A stretch of DNA of 10,771 nt, taken from positions 1-10,771 of the forward strand of contig JAAZAH010000017.1 of the NCBI GenBank assembly GCA_012514415.1, given 5' to 3'. This DNA comes from Sandaracinaceae bacterium. GTDB taxonomy: Bacteria > Myxococcota_A > Polyangia > Polyangiales > Houyiibacteriaceae. The translations under genes were made by a program, and so were the position numbers. Within the stretch, counting starts at the first letter, position 1. The number at the start of each line of letters is the position of its first letter. Positions 1-7,588 of this stretch are shown one piece after another. The notes below the pieces were generated by a model, which was not told the origin of the DNA, searched no databases, and saw only the letters and a program-made list of their open reading frames with translations.

Positions 1-241
1 AGGCTTCCCTAGATGCTGCCTTTTAGACGAGGCCAAGCGAAGATGCCAGACGACAGCCTATTGAGGGTGAGAAAAAGAGAAAAATTGCGTATTTTCGCGG
101 GATCCCAGAAGGATCGATGAGCGGCTCAGACTCGACGCTCGACTCCGGTCGAGTTAAAGCCGAAGAACGAGAGCGCACCTTTGCCGTGCCTCCCTCGCTC
201 TTCACGCCTCGAACCCAAGGTGAAATTCACGCCACATCCGT
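1..241. other. Left-edge intergenic stretch, no supported gene
   Basis: No convincing gene is seen between the left edge and the ahpF stop. A perfect 6-bp inverted repeat with a 4-base loop (CTCGAC, TCCG, GTCGAG) lies at 138-153, and CTCGAC occurs once more just before it at 131-136. GGGATCCC, an 8-bp palindrome, lies near 100. A short plus-strand frame opening at ATG 117 has a good AGAAGGA ribosome site. However, it runs antisense into the end of ahpF and has no recognisable protein character, so it is not called. Confidence 0.5.
72..98 (-). terminator. Possible weak terminator downstream of ahpF
   Basis: Read on the minus strand, a very short stem (GCG / CGC around AAAATA, positions 87-98) is followed by a T-rich run (TTTTTCTCTTTTT, positions 72-84), about 145 bp beyond the ahpF stop. 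The stem has only three clear pairs, so this is at best a weak intrinsic terminator. The T-rich tract in a GC-rich setting is the main reason to note it. Confidence 0.22.
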
Positions 242-1864
242 TCAGGAGGCGGCGCGCATCGAGGCTTCGCGCGGAGCGCGCAGCTTATCCTCAAACGCCG
301 TCAGGGCTGCCCTCGCTCCATCGCCCGCCGCGATCGCGATCTGCTTATAAGGCGCGGTCGTCGCATCCCCAGCGCCATAGATACCAGCGACGCTCGTCCG
401 CCCTCGATCGTCGACGACGATCTCGCCAAAGCGATTGAGCTCGACGCTTCCCTTGAGAAAGTCGGTATTCGGGACGAGTCCGATCTGCACAAAGATGCCC
501 TCGACCTCGAGCTCATGAACCTCGCCGGTCACGCGATCCTCGTAGCGAAGGCCCTTGAGGCGCCGCCCATCGCCGAACACCTCCTTGACCGCGGCGCTCC
601 GCACGACGCGCGCGTTGTCGGTTGCCGCGAGCTTTTCTTGCAGGACCTGATCGGCTCGAAGCTCTTCTTCGCGCTCAAGGAGCGTAACCGAGCGGACGAT
701 ACCGGCGAGATCGAGCGCGGCTTCGACGCCGGCATTTCCTCCGCCAACCACCGCGATCGCTCTCTCCTTGAAGAGCGGGCCATCGCAATGCGGGCAGTTG
801 GTGACGCCTCGCGTCCGGTATTCGGCTTCGCCTGGCACGCCCATCGGACGATAGCGCGCACCGGGTGCCAAGATGATTTGTCGGGCTTCGAGTCGCGCCC
901 CACTCTCAAGGAAAAGCACGTGCGCCTCGCCCCTCGAATGATTCGCCGCCTCAACGCCCGCCCCTTCAGCCGAGCTCTCCGCGGGCTGAAGCTGAGCGAC
1001 GCGCTCGCCCTCCAAGAGCTCGATGGGATAACGCCTAAGCTGCGCCTCGAGATCGGCTGCAAGGCGCGGCCCCTCCGTCTCACCCACGCCGGGATAGTTC
1101 TCAATCGCGAGCGTATCGAGGAGCTGCCCGCCGATGCGATCGGCGACGATCGCCACGCGCTGCCCCTTTCGGGCGGCAAAGAGCGCGGCGGATGCGCCGG
1201 CCGGACCGCCACCGACGACCACGAGATCCATCACGCCGAGTGATTCGACGCGTTCCTTCTTTCCGGCGGCGTCCGCTCCGCCGAGCTTCGAGAGAATCTC
1301 TTCGAGCGTCATCCGTCCTTGAGCGAACGGCTCTCCGTTCAGAAAGACACTCGGCACGGCGAATACCTCGCGCGCCTCGACCTCATCGGCGAAGCTCGCT
1401 CCATCGATCGCCACATGCTCGACGTTCGGATTCCGCGCGGCGATGAGGTTGAGAGCCTGCACGACATCCGGGCAATTTTGGCAGGATTGCGAGAAATAGG
1501 TTTCGAAATGGAGTTTGTCGTGGAGGGCTTCGGCCGCCTCAATCAGCTCCTGCGCGACGCGCGGCGGATGGCCGCTGGCATGCAAGAGGGCGAGGATGAG
1601 CGAGGTGAACTCATGGCCCAAAGGAAGACCCGCGAAGGCGATCCGGGCCGACTCTCCCTCACGCTCGATTGAAAAGCTTGGCCGCCGTTCACCGCCACCA
1701 TCGTATCGAACGGTGATGCGATTCGAGGCACCCTCAAGCTCTTCGAGAAGGGCACGCATCTCCTTCGACGCTTTGCTTTCGTCGAGCGAAGCGACGAGCG
1801 TGATCGGCGATTTAAGATGCTCCAGGTACGCCCTGAGTTGATCCTTGAGTGCGTTATCGAGCAT
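242..1864 (-). CDS. ahpF: Alkyl hydroperoxide reductase subunit F (NADH:peroxiredoxin reductase)
   Basis: AhpF is the flavoprotein that passes electrons from NADH to AhpC, allowing AhpC to reduce H2O2 and organic hydroperoxides in the cytoplasm. The 540-aa product matches the family length and architecture. The N-terminal double-thioredoxin-fold domain carries the CQNC redox pair (C128/C131). The FAD-binding GGGPAG is at 218-223. The thioredoxin-reductase-type disulfide is in TNCPHCDGP (C357/C360). The NADH-binding GGGNAG is at 374-379, and the C-terminal FAD motif GAGD at 497-500. Residues such as PLGHEFTSL, CPDVVQALNL and ADQVLQ are near-identical to the enterobacterial enzyme as I remember it. 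The chosen ATG (1862-1864) matches the family start MLDN. It has AAAGGA 7 bases upstream, which is better placed than for the in-frame ATG two codons earlier or for the start of the longer frame at 1894. It follows ahpC by about 100 bp and is probably cotranscribed with it. Confidence 0.97.
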   Translation of the reverse strand: MLDNALKDQLRAYLEHLKSPITLVASLDESKASKEMRALLEELEGASNRITVRYDGGGERRPSFSIEREGESARIAFAGLPLGHEFTSLILALLHASGHPPRVAQELIEAAEALHDKLHFETYFSQSCQNCPDVVQALNLIAARNPNVEHVAIDGASFADEVEAREVFAVPSVFLNGEPFAQGRMTLEEILSKLGGADAAGKKERVESLGVMDLVVVGGGPAGASAALFAARKGQRVAIVADRIGGQLLDTLAIENYPGVGETEGPRLAADLEAQLRRYPIELLEGERVAQLQPAESSAEGAGVEAANHSRGEAHVLFLESGARLEARQIILAPGARYRPMGVPGEAEYRTRGVTNCPHCDGPLFKERAIAVVGGGNAGVEAALDLAGIVRSVTLLEREEELRADQVLQEKLAATDNARVVRSAAVKEVFGDGRRLKGLRYEDRVTGEVHELEVEGIFVQIGLVPNTDFLKGSVELNRFGEIVVDDRGRTSVAGIYGAGDATTAPYKQIAIAAGDGARAALTAFEDKLRAPREASMRAAS

Positions 1865-1925
1865 GTTCATTTCCTTTTGAAGAGCGAGTTGCAATATCCA
1901 CTTGTGTGAAGAATGAGATGAGATG

Positions 1926-1946
1926 AGCCCCCTCCAAGAGAGGGCT
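1926..1946 (-). promoter_or_regulatory. ahpC-ahpF intercistronic hairpin
   Basis: In minus-strand RNA, AGCCCUCU and AGGGGGCU pair over 8 positions around a 5-base loop. One pair is G-U, which would be an A-C mismatch in plus-strand RNA, so the stem is better on the ahp transcript. It lies 19 bp after the ahpC stop. No U-tract follows, so it is not a classical terminator. A partial attenuator or an RNA-stabilising 3' end for ahpC would fit the usual need for more AhpC than AhpF (inference). Confidence 0.45.
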
Positions 1947-1964
1947 TCTCAACTAAGCGACCCA

Positions 1965-2528
1965 TTAGATCTTGCCGACCAGATCGATCGAGGGCTTCAA
2001 TGTCTTCGCGCCCTCTTCCCACCGAGCCGGGCAGACCTCCCCCGGGTTGTTTGCGATGTGAATCGCGGCACGAACCTTCCGGAGCAACTCCTTCGCATCA
2101 CGCCCAATCCCGTTATCGTTGATCTCGGACACCTTGATGATGCCCTCAGGGTTGACCACAAAGGTGCCCCGGAGCGCGACCCCCTCATCCTCGATGAGTA
2201 CGCCGAAATTTCGGCTCAAACGGTGGGTAGGATCGCCGATGAGCGGATAGTTCACCTTCGAGATGGCCTCCGACGTATCGTGCCAGGCTTTGTGAGCGAA
2301 GTGGGTATCCGTCGACACGCCATAAATTTCTACGCCGAGCTCCTTAAAGGACTCGTAATTGTCGGCAAGGTCTTCGAGCTCCGTCGGACAGACGAAGGTA
2401 AAGTTCGCAGGATAGAAGAAGAATACGCTCCACTTTCCTGCAATAGTCTCATCGGATACATCGATGAAGTCGCCTTGATGATAAGCGGTCGCATTAAACG
2501 GTTGAATCTTGGTATTGATCAGTGACAT
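1965..2528 (-). CDS. ahpC: Alkyl hydroperoxide reductase subunit C (typical 2-Cys peroxiredoxin)
   Basis: AhpC is the peroxidase of the AhpCF pair. Its peroxidatic cysteine attacks H2O2, alkyl hydroperoxides or peroxynitrite, forms a disulfide with the resolving cysteine of a partner subunit, and is re-reduced by AhpF. The product is 187 aa, the same length as the E. coli protein. The peroxidatic cysteine C47 sits in FTFVCPTE with T44, and R120 lies in VALRGTF. The resolving cysteine C166 is in GEVCPARW, and the tail ends in VGKI, typical of the robust and oxidation-sensitive AhpC group. The ATG is preceded by AGAGGT 6 bases upstream, a strong ribosome site. ahpF follows on the same strand. 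The gene is divergent from the BCCT transporter, sharing a 171-bp intergenic region with a predicted promoter and a dyad. Confidence 0.98.
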   Translation of the reverse strand: MSLINTKIQPFNATAYHQGDFIDVSDETIAGKWSVFFFYPANFTFVCPTELEDLADNYESFKELGVEIYGVSTDTHFAHKAWHDTSEAISKVNYPLIGDPTHRLSRNFGVLIEDEGVALRGTFVVNPEGIIKVSEINDNGIGRDAKELLRKVRAAIHIANNPGEVCPARWEEGAKTLKPSIDLVGKI

Positions 2529-2573
2529 GTTTTTACCTCTCTTTTATCTCCTCATTGGGAGATTCTTAGTTCT

Positions 2574-2602
2574 ATTCTAACGCCCTCAGACCATCGTTCC
2601 AA
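2574..2602 (-). promoter_or_regulatory. Predicted sigma70-type promoter of ahpC
   Basis: Read on the minus strand, TTGGAA (-35, 4/6) is followed by a 17-bp spacer and TAGAAT (-10, 5/6). This predicts a start near 2567 and a leader of about 40 bases carrying the AGAGGT ribosome site. It was found by eye against the consensus. The weak -35 is what an activator-dependent promoter would show. Confidence 0.45.
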
Positions 2603-2632
2603 TAGAACGTTTTTATGGGGCGTTCACTATTT
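2601..2632. promoter_or_regulatory. Candidate redox-regulator operator upstream of ahpC
   Basis: An imperfect dyad reads AATAG-AACG on one arm and AATAG-TG-AACG on the other, that is, GAACG and CGTTC separated by 11 bases, flanked by ATAG and CTAT. A further ATAG (2636-2639) forms CTAT-N5-ATAG with the right end. The dyad touches and extends upstream of the predicted -35 box, where LysR-type activators such as OxyR bind. ATAG/CTAT are the OxyR half-elements, but the regular ATAG-N7-CTAT-N7-ATAG-N7-CTAT spacing is absent, so the regulator is not assigned. The dyad lies between two divergent genes and could affect both. Confidence 0.35.
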
Positions 2633-2699
2633 GTGATAGAAGCTTGATTCCATCGTCCAAAGAGCGGAGGCTCGCTCAGGCCTTTTTCTTCGAGAAAGA

Positions 2700-4244
<1,545 letters not shown>

Positions 4245-4258
4245 AGGCCGCGGCGTGT

Positions 4259-4297
4259 GAGCACCTGCGAGCTGGTGCCTCCGCCGATTTAGCACCA
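4259..4297. promoter_or_regulatory. Alternating GCACC/GGTGC repeats after the transporter gene
   Basis: GCACC (4261-4265), TGGTGC (4273-4278) and GCACCA (4292-4297) follow one another. The middle copy can pair with either neighbour, giving two mutually exclusive hairpins: an imperfect one with the left copy and a perfect 6-bp stem with the right copy. No U-tract follows, so intrinsic termination of the transporter transcript is doubtful. The TGGT/ACCA ends also resemble half-sites of FadR/GntR operators, and the regulator promoter begins 8 bp downstream. Confidence 0.3.
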
Positions 4298-4304
4298 AAG
4301 GGTC

Positions 4305-4333
4305 TTGACTCGCTCGCTCTCTACTGGTTTAAC
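4305..4333 (+). promoter_or_regulatory. Predicted promoter of the four-gene operon
   Basis: TTGACT (-35, 5/6) at 4305-4310, a 17-bp spacer and TTTAAC (-10, 4/6) at 4328-4333 predict a start near 4340. That is only about 7 bases before the ATG at 4347, so the mRNA would be almost leaderless. This fits the absence of a ribosome-binding sequence in front of that ATG. Confidence 0.45.
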
Positions 4334-4345
4334 CACTAAACCAGT
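4323..4345. promoter_or_regulatory. FadR-type operator palindrome over the -10 box
   Basis: A perfect inverted repeat has 9-bp arms, ACTGGTTTA and TAAACCAGT, around ACCAC. Nested in its left part is TGGT-TTA-ACCA, the TGGT-N3-ACCA core known for FadR-subfamily GntR regulators (E. coli FadR sites centre on TGGTCNGACCA). It covers the predicted -10 and start site and ends one base before the regulator's ATG. This is the expected place for autorepression. Confidence 0.65.
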
Positions 4346-4346
4346 G

Positions 4347-5099
4347 ATGCAATTCAAGCTCGCCCGCCCCATCCGCCCCGTTGACGCTGTGGCCCACGCC
4401 CTTCGACGATCGATCCTCTCGGGCGAGGCGAAGGCGGGAAGTTTCCTTCCTCCCGAACGCGAGCTTGCCGAGGCGCTGAAGGTGAGCCGCCTCACGCTCC
4501 GGGCGGCGCTCGCGCGTCTTGAAGCCGAAGGCCTCGTCCAGCCGAAGCAGGGAGAGGGCGTGCTGGTGCTGCACATCACGATGGGCGCCAACCTCTCGAT
4601 CCTCCCGTATCTTGTCGACGAGACGGCCGAGCCGGATCCATCGCTTATCCGCTCCTTCCTCGAGCTGCGCCGCGCCGTCGCCGTCGAGGCGCTCGCACTC
4701 GCCGCGGCCCGCATCTCAAAACGCTCGCTTCGGAAGATTGAATCTCTCGTCGAACTTCAGCTCAATGAGTGCTCGGACGAGGAATATGGCGAGCGGGATC
4801 TCGCCATCTCGCGCGCACTCCTCGAAGCATCGGAAAATGTCGCGATGCTCCTACTTCTGAACTCAGTCGAGGCCGCGTATCGAGCGCGGCCCGATCTCAT
4901 GCACGCTTTAGGCGCCGATCGCACGCGTTCACGCGCAGGTTACGCGCTCATGCTCCATATCCTCCGCACCAAGGACGCCGCGATGGCCAGAGAGAAGGTT
5001 CCTCCGCTACTCGAAGCCATCGATGAGGAGGCGCTCAAGGCGCTCCGACGAGCGAAGTTGAACTCGGTCTCAAAAACAATTGGGAGGCGAAGGCGATGA
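4347..5099 (+). CDS. GntR-family transcriptional regulator, FadR-like
   Basis: This is a DNA-binding repressor or activator of the FadR subfamily, 250 aa from this start. The winged helix-turn-helix spans roughly residues 11-75: LPPEREL (34-40, R38 at the FadR R35 position), VSRLTLR (46-52) and the wing GEGVLVL. The rest is an all-helical effector domain. The segment around D151 (DLAISRALLEASEN) lines up with the FadR segment DYNIFRGLAFASGN and lacks the His of the metal-binding FCD pattern DxxFH (S155 here). The last helix also lacks the usual His. It therefore resembles acyl-CoA-binding FadR more than metal-dependent FCD proteins, but the ligand is unknown. A longer frame begins at TTG 4305, but that codon is the predicted -35 box and the palindrome would fall inside the gene, so I chose ATG 4347. 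The stop overlaps the next ATG (ATGA). It probably regulates its own operon. Confidence 0.88.
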   Translation: MQFKLARPIRPVDAVAHALRRSILSGEAKAGSFLPPERELAEALKVSRLTLRAALARLEAEGLVQPKQGEGVLVLHITMGANLSILPYLVDETAEPDPSLIRSFLELRRAVAVEALALAAARISKRSLRKIESLVELQLNECSDEEYGERDLAISRALLEASENVAMLLLLNSVEAAYRARPDLMHALGADRTRSRAGYALMLHILRTKDAAMAREKVPPLLEAIDEEALKALRRAKLNSVSKTIGRRRR

Positions 5100-5704
5100 A
5101 CCCCATCTACGATTTGCTCGACGCGAGTCGGCACGAGCTCAGGCAGCGGATCGTCCACGGCCATCCGGTCGATCCGCGCGCCCTCGAAGGCTATGCGTAC
5201 CGCGGGGTGAGCCTCGGATTGCCCCGCGTGGTCGAAAAGCTCACCTGGAAGACGTTCCAAAAGACCTTCTACCGCGAGCCACGAACCGGGAGGCTTCTCG
5301 GCTGGAATGTGCGGCTCGAACAAGACGGCATCGAGGCGCCGAGTCGGCCGAAAATGAAGGGCTGCGAGCCCATCACGACGTGGTTCTATGAAGTCGTCGA
5401 GCCGCGCGGCATCGCCTATCCACCCGGATTCGATCGCGGGCTCTTGATCGATTATTCGCGCGGGGTTGGGAACGCACCCTTCGAATCGATCCGCCTCACC
5501 AAAGATCCGCTCGTGGCGCTCGAAGAGGGGAGCGCCGACTTTCTTATCGGAGTGAGCTATCTGGCGCTCGGCAAACTCACGCTCGAAACCCCTACCTATT
5601 TTGCCTTGGTGCGCGAACATCCGATCGATTTTGTGCCGCGCCCGATCCGCGAGCTCTCTGAGATCGATCCGCGAAGGCACGGAAAGCGAAAGGCGCGAGG
5701 ATGA
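5096..5704 (+). CDS. Unrecognised 202-aa protein of the GMC oxidoreductase operon
   Basis: I cannot assign a family. The product is 202 aa, mixed alpha/beta in feel, with no signal peptide and no clear membrane segment. Likely conserved blocks are YRGVSLGLP (35-43), WKTFQKTFYR (51-60), GWNVRLEQ (69-76), FDRGLLIDYSRG (112-123) and a hydrophobic stretch near 140-162 (ADFLIGVSYLALGK, TPTYFALVRE). It has one Cys (C90) and a basic tail (RRHGKRKARG). The start has GGGAGG 8 bases upstream and overlaps the regulator's stop by ATGA. The stop overlaps the next gene in the same way, so it is translationally coupled to a putative dehydrogenase small subunit and the GMC enzyme. A role as accessory, assembly or substrate-handling partner is inferred from position only. 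Confidence 0.85.
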   Translation: MNPIYDLLDASRHELRQRIVHGHPVDPRALEGYAYRGVSLGLPRVVEKLTWKTFQKTFYREPRTGRLLGWNVRLEQDGIEAPSRPKMKGCEPITTWFYEVVEPRGIAYPPGFDRGLLIDYSRGVGNAPFESIRLTKDPLVALEEGSADFLIGVSYLALGKLTLETPTYFALVREHPIDFVPRPIRELSEIDPRRHGKRKARG

Positions 5705-6099
5705 GAAAACTTCGCCCAAGAGAACGCGCGCTGATGCTTCTTGTGATGGATGCGATGCTCCCTGCGGAAGAGGCGGGCCTCCCGCGCTTTCATCTCGATG
5801 AAAACGCAATAATTTTTGACGCGCTCGAGCGCTCGACTAGCGTGAGTTTTCTGATGGGGCTTCGCGCGATGCTCGCGACGATCGAGCATCTTCCCCGAAT
5901 TCGCGCGGGTTATCGCGCGCGATTTTCGAAGCTCGATCGACAAAAGCGAGTTCGCTTCCTTGAAGAGCTCGGGCAAAGCGAGCGCTATCTTCCCCGGCAA
6001 AGCCTCGAGACGATGAAGCTCTTTACGGGGCTCGCCTATTTCGACCAAACGGATGCGCGAGAGCCATTCTTGAAGGACGCGCTCGGAGGCGCCGCATGA
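5701..6099 (+). CDS. Putative small subunit, gluconate 2-dehydrogenase subunit 3-like
   Basis: This is a 132-aa helical protein placed immediately before the GMC flavoenzyme, as small subunits of membrane gluconate-type dehydrogenases often are. The pattern fits that family loosely: an early VMDAMLP motif (residues 15-21), a middle helix with LMGLRAMLATIEHLP, and a C-terminal block SLETMKLFTGLAYFDQTDAREPFL where family members end with a conserved aromatic/Gly/Tyr region. Unlike many relatives it has no Tat or Sec signal peptide, so it and the GMC partner are predicted cytoplasmic. GAGG stands directly before the ATG, which overlaps the preceding stop (ATGA). Its own stop overlaps the GMC start. 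The family assignment is by eye and moderate; existence of the gene is well supported by the overlaps. Confidence 0.75.
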   Translation: MRKLRPRERALMLLVMDAMLPAEEAGLPRFHLDENAIIFDALERSTSVSFLMGLRAMLATIEHLPRIRAGYRARFSKLDRQKRVRFLEELGQSERYLPRQSLETMKLFTGLAYFDQTDAREPFLKDALGGAA

Positions 6100-7586
6100 T
6101 CCCGGATATCGATGGGCGGAACGAACACGCGCCTCTTCGGCTCGCGAGTGAATTCATCGTCGTCGGGAGCGGGCCGGCGGGCGCAACCGCCGCACTTCGT
6201 CTCGCCCGGAGAGGCGCGCGCGTTTTGATCCTCGAGGAGGGGGAGGCTCCACCCGATCCGGCAGAGCCAAGTGCCCTTCGCGCCATGAGCGCCCTTTATC
6301 GCGAGCTCGGGACGAGCGTCGCATTTGGCAATCTTCCCATGCCGTACCTTCAAGGTCGCGCGCTCGGTGGAACGTCGGTGATCAACGGCGCCATCTCTTG
6401 GCGGCTCCCCAAGCGCGTCGCCGAGGAGTGGTACGCGGTCGATCCAGCGCTCGAAGAGGTGCTCTCTTACGAAGCGATCACACGGGTGACCGAGGAGATT
6501 GAAAAGGAGCTATCCATCGCTCCGACGCGCCCCGACGTCGCGCACAAAAAGAACCTGCGGATGGCGAAAGGGGCGGAGAGACTCGGCATCGGACATCGAC
6601 CGATCGCGCGCAATGTCTCGGGCTGTATCGGCTCGGGGCGATGTCTTCAAGGATGCCCTCATGGCGCGAAGCTCTCGATGGACCGGAGCTATCTCCCCGA
6701 GGCGCAAAAGCTCGGCGCGCGCGTCGTGAGCGGAGCGAAAGTCGCGCGCATTCTTCATGATTCACGCGGCGCCTACGGTGTTCGCGGGATGCTTCTGAGC
6801 GGAGAACGCTTCGAAGCGCGCGCGGCGCATGGCGTGATCCTCGCCGCGAGCGCCATCGGCACGCCGCTTCTCCTTCTTGAGAGCGGGCTCCGCGCGGGAC
6901 CGGTCGGTGAATATTTCAGCGCGCATCCTGGACTCTCGATGACGGCGCTCTTCGACGAACCCATCGAGCCACAACGGGGCGCGACGCAAGGGCATGAGGT
7001 CTACGGCTTTCTCGAAGAGCGCATCAAGCTCGAGGTCCTTGGGTTCGATCTTGGGCTCATTTTGAGCCGCCTCCCCGGACACGGGCGCACACTCGCCGAG
7101 AACCTTCGACGCCTCGATCATTACGCGATCTACGGTGCGGCCCTGCGAGCACATGCCAAAGGACGGGTGCGCTCACGTGGCGGACGTGCCGAGGTTCGTT
7201 ATTCGCTCGAGCCTCGCGACCTCGCGAGCGCGAGGCGCGCCGTCCGACGGCTCGGTGAGCTCTTCTTCGCCGCGGGCGCGCGCGAGGTCTATCCGGGCAT
7301 TCCGGGTTTTCGCTCCGTGCTCCGGAGCGAAGAGGAGCTGAGCGCGATCGAACGAGAGATTCCTCTCGATGCGAAACGCTTCACGATGAGCATGACACAT
7401 CTATTTGGCACGGCGCGTATCGGGAGCGATGCGGAAAAGAGCGTCGTCTCTCCCCGCTTTGAGCATCATCGGGTACCACGCCTTTTCGTCGTCGATTCGA
7501 GCGTCTTCCCCGACAATATCGGCGTAAATCCGCAGCTCCCCATCATGGCCTTAGCGGCGCTCGCTGCCGAAGGGATCGCGGGCTGA
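6096..7586 (+). CDS. GMC-family FAD-dependent oxidoreductase
   Basis: This is a flavin enzyme of the glucose-methanol-choline family, oxidising an alcohol group with FAD; 496 aa. The Rossmann motif GSGPAGATAALRLA starts at G24 with the FAD-ribose acidic end at ILEEGE (45-50). GRALGGTSVINGAI (87-100) is the family's first signature. The C-terminal domain has SMTHLFGTARIG (H435) and VDSSVFPDNIGVNPQLPIMA (N478), the expected His/Asn catalytic pair. A three-cysteine segment, CIGSGRCLQGC (C177, C183, C187), followed by PHGAKLSMDRSYLPEA, resembles the Cys/Gly motif of bacterial GMC enzymes related to long-chain alcohol oxidases and cholesterol oxidases. No signal peptide is seen. GGAGG lies 6 bases before the ATG. 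Last gene of the operon; its stop is 2 bp from the stop of the convergent ArsR-rhodanese gene. The substrate is not determined: a lipid-derived alcohol is favoured because of the FadR-like regulator, but sugars or sterols are possible. Confidence 0.92.
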   Translation: MIPDIDGRNEHAPLRLASEFIVVGSGPAGATAALRLARRGARVLILEEGEAPPDPAEPSALRAMSALYRELGTSVAFGNLPMPYLQGRALGGTSVINGAISWRLPKRVAEEWYAVDPALEEVLSYEAITRVTEEIEKELSIAPTRPDVAHKKNLRMAKGAERLGIGHRPIARNVSGCIGSGRCLQGCPHGAKLSMDRSYLPEAQKLGARVVSGAKVARILHDSRGAYGVRGMLLSGERFEARAAHGVILAASAIGTPLLLLESGLRAGPVGEYFSAHPGLSMTALFDEPIEPQRGATQGHEVYGFLEERIKLEVLGFDLGLILSRLPGHGRTLAENLRRLDHYAIYGAALRAHAKGRVRSRGGRAEVRYSLEPRDLASARRAVRRLGELFFAAGAREVYPGIPGFRSVLRSEEELSAIEREIPLDAKRFTMSMTHLFGTARIGSDAEKSVVSPRFEHHRVPRLFVVDSSVFPDNIGVNPQLPIMALAALAAEGIAG

Positions 7587-7588
7587 TC

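Noticed and set aside
117..350. Small plus-strand frame with a good AGAAGGA ribosome site
   Set aside because: It runs 109 bp antisense into the ahpF end and has no protein-like hydrophobic pattern. The ribosome-site match alone is not enough.
515..1243. Plus-strand open frame of 242 aa opposite ahpF
   Set aside because: Entirely inside ahpF, whose motifs are unmistakable; antisense shadow frames against flavoproteins of this type are common.
1923..2525. Plus-strand open frame of 200 aa opposite ahpC
   Set aside because: Complete overlap with ahpC, no recognisable protein features.
2601..2639. Canonical OxyR binding site
   Set aside because: ATAG/CTAT elements are present, but the required 7-base spacings are not, so only a generic redox-regulator dyad is proposed.
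4940..5809. Minus-strand open frame of 289 aa across the regulator and the 202-aa gene
   Set aside because: It crosses coupled plus-strand genes with good ribosome sites and ATGA overlaps. Its own sequence looks like a reverse translation.
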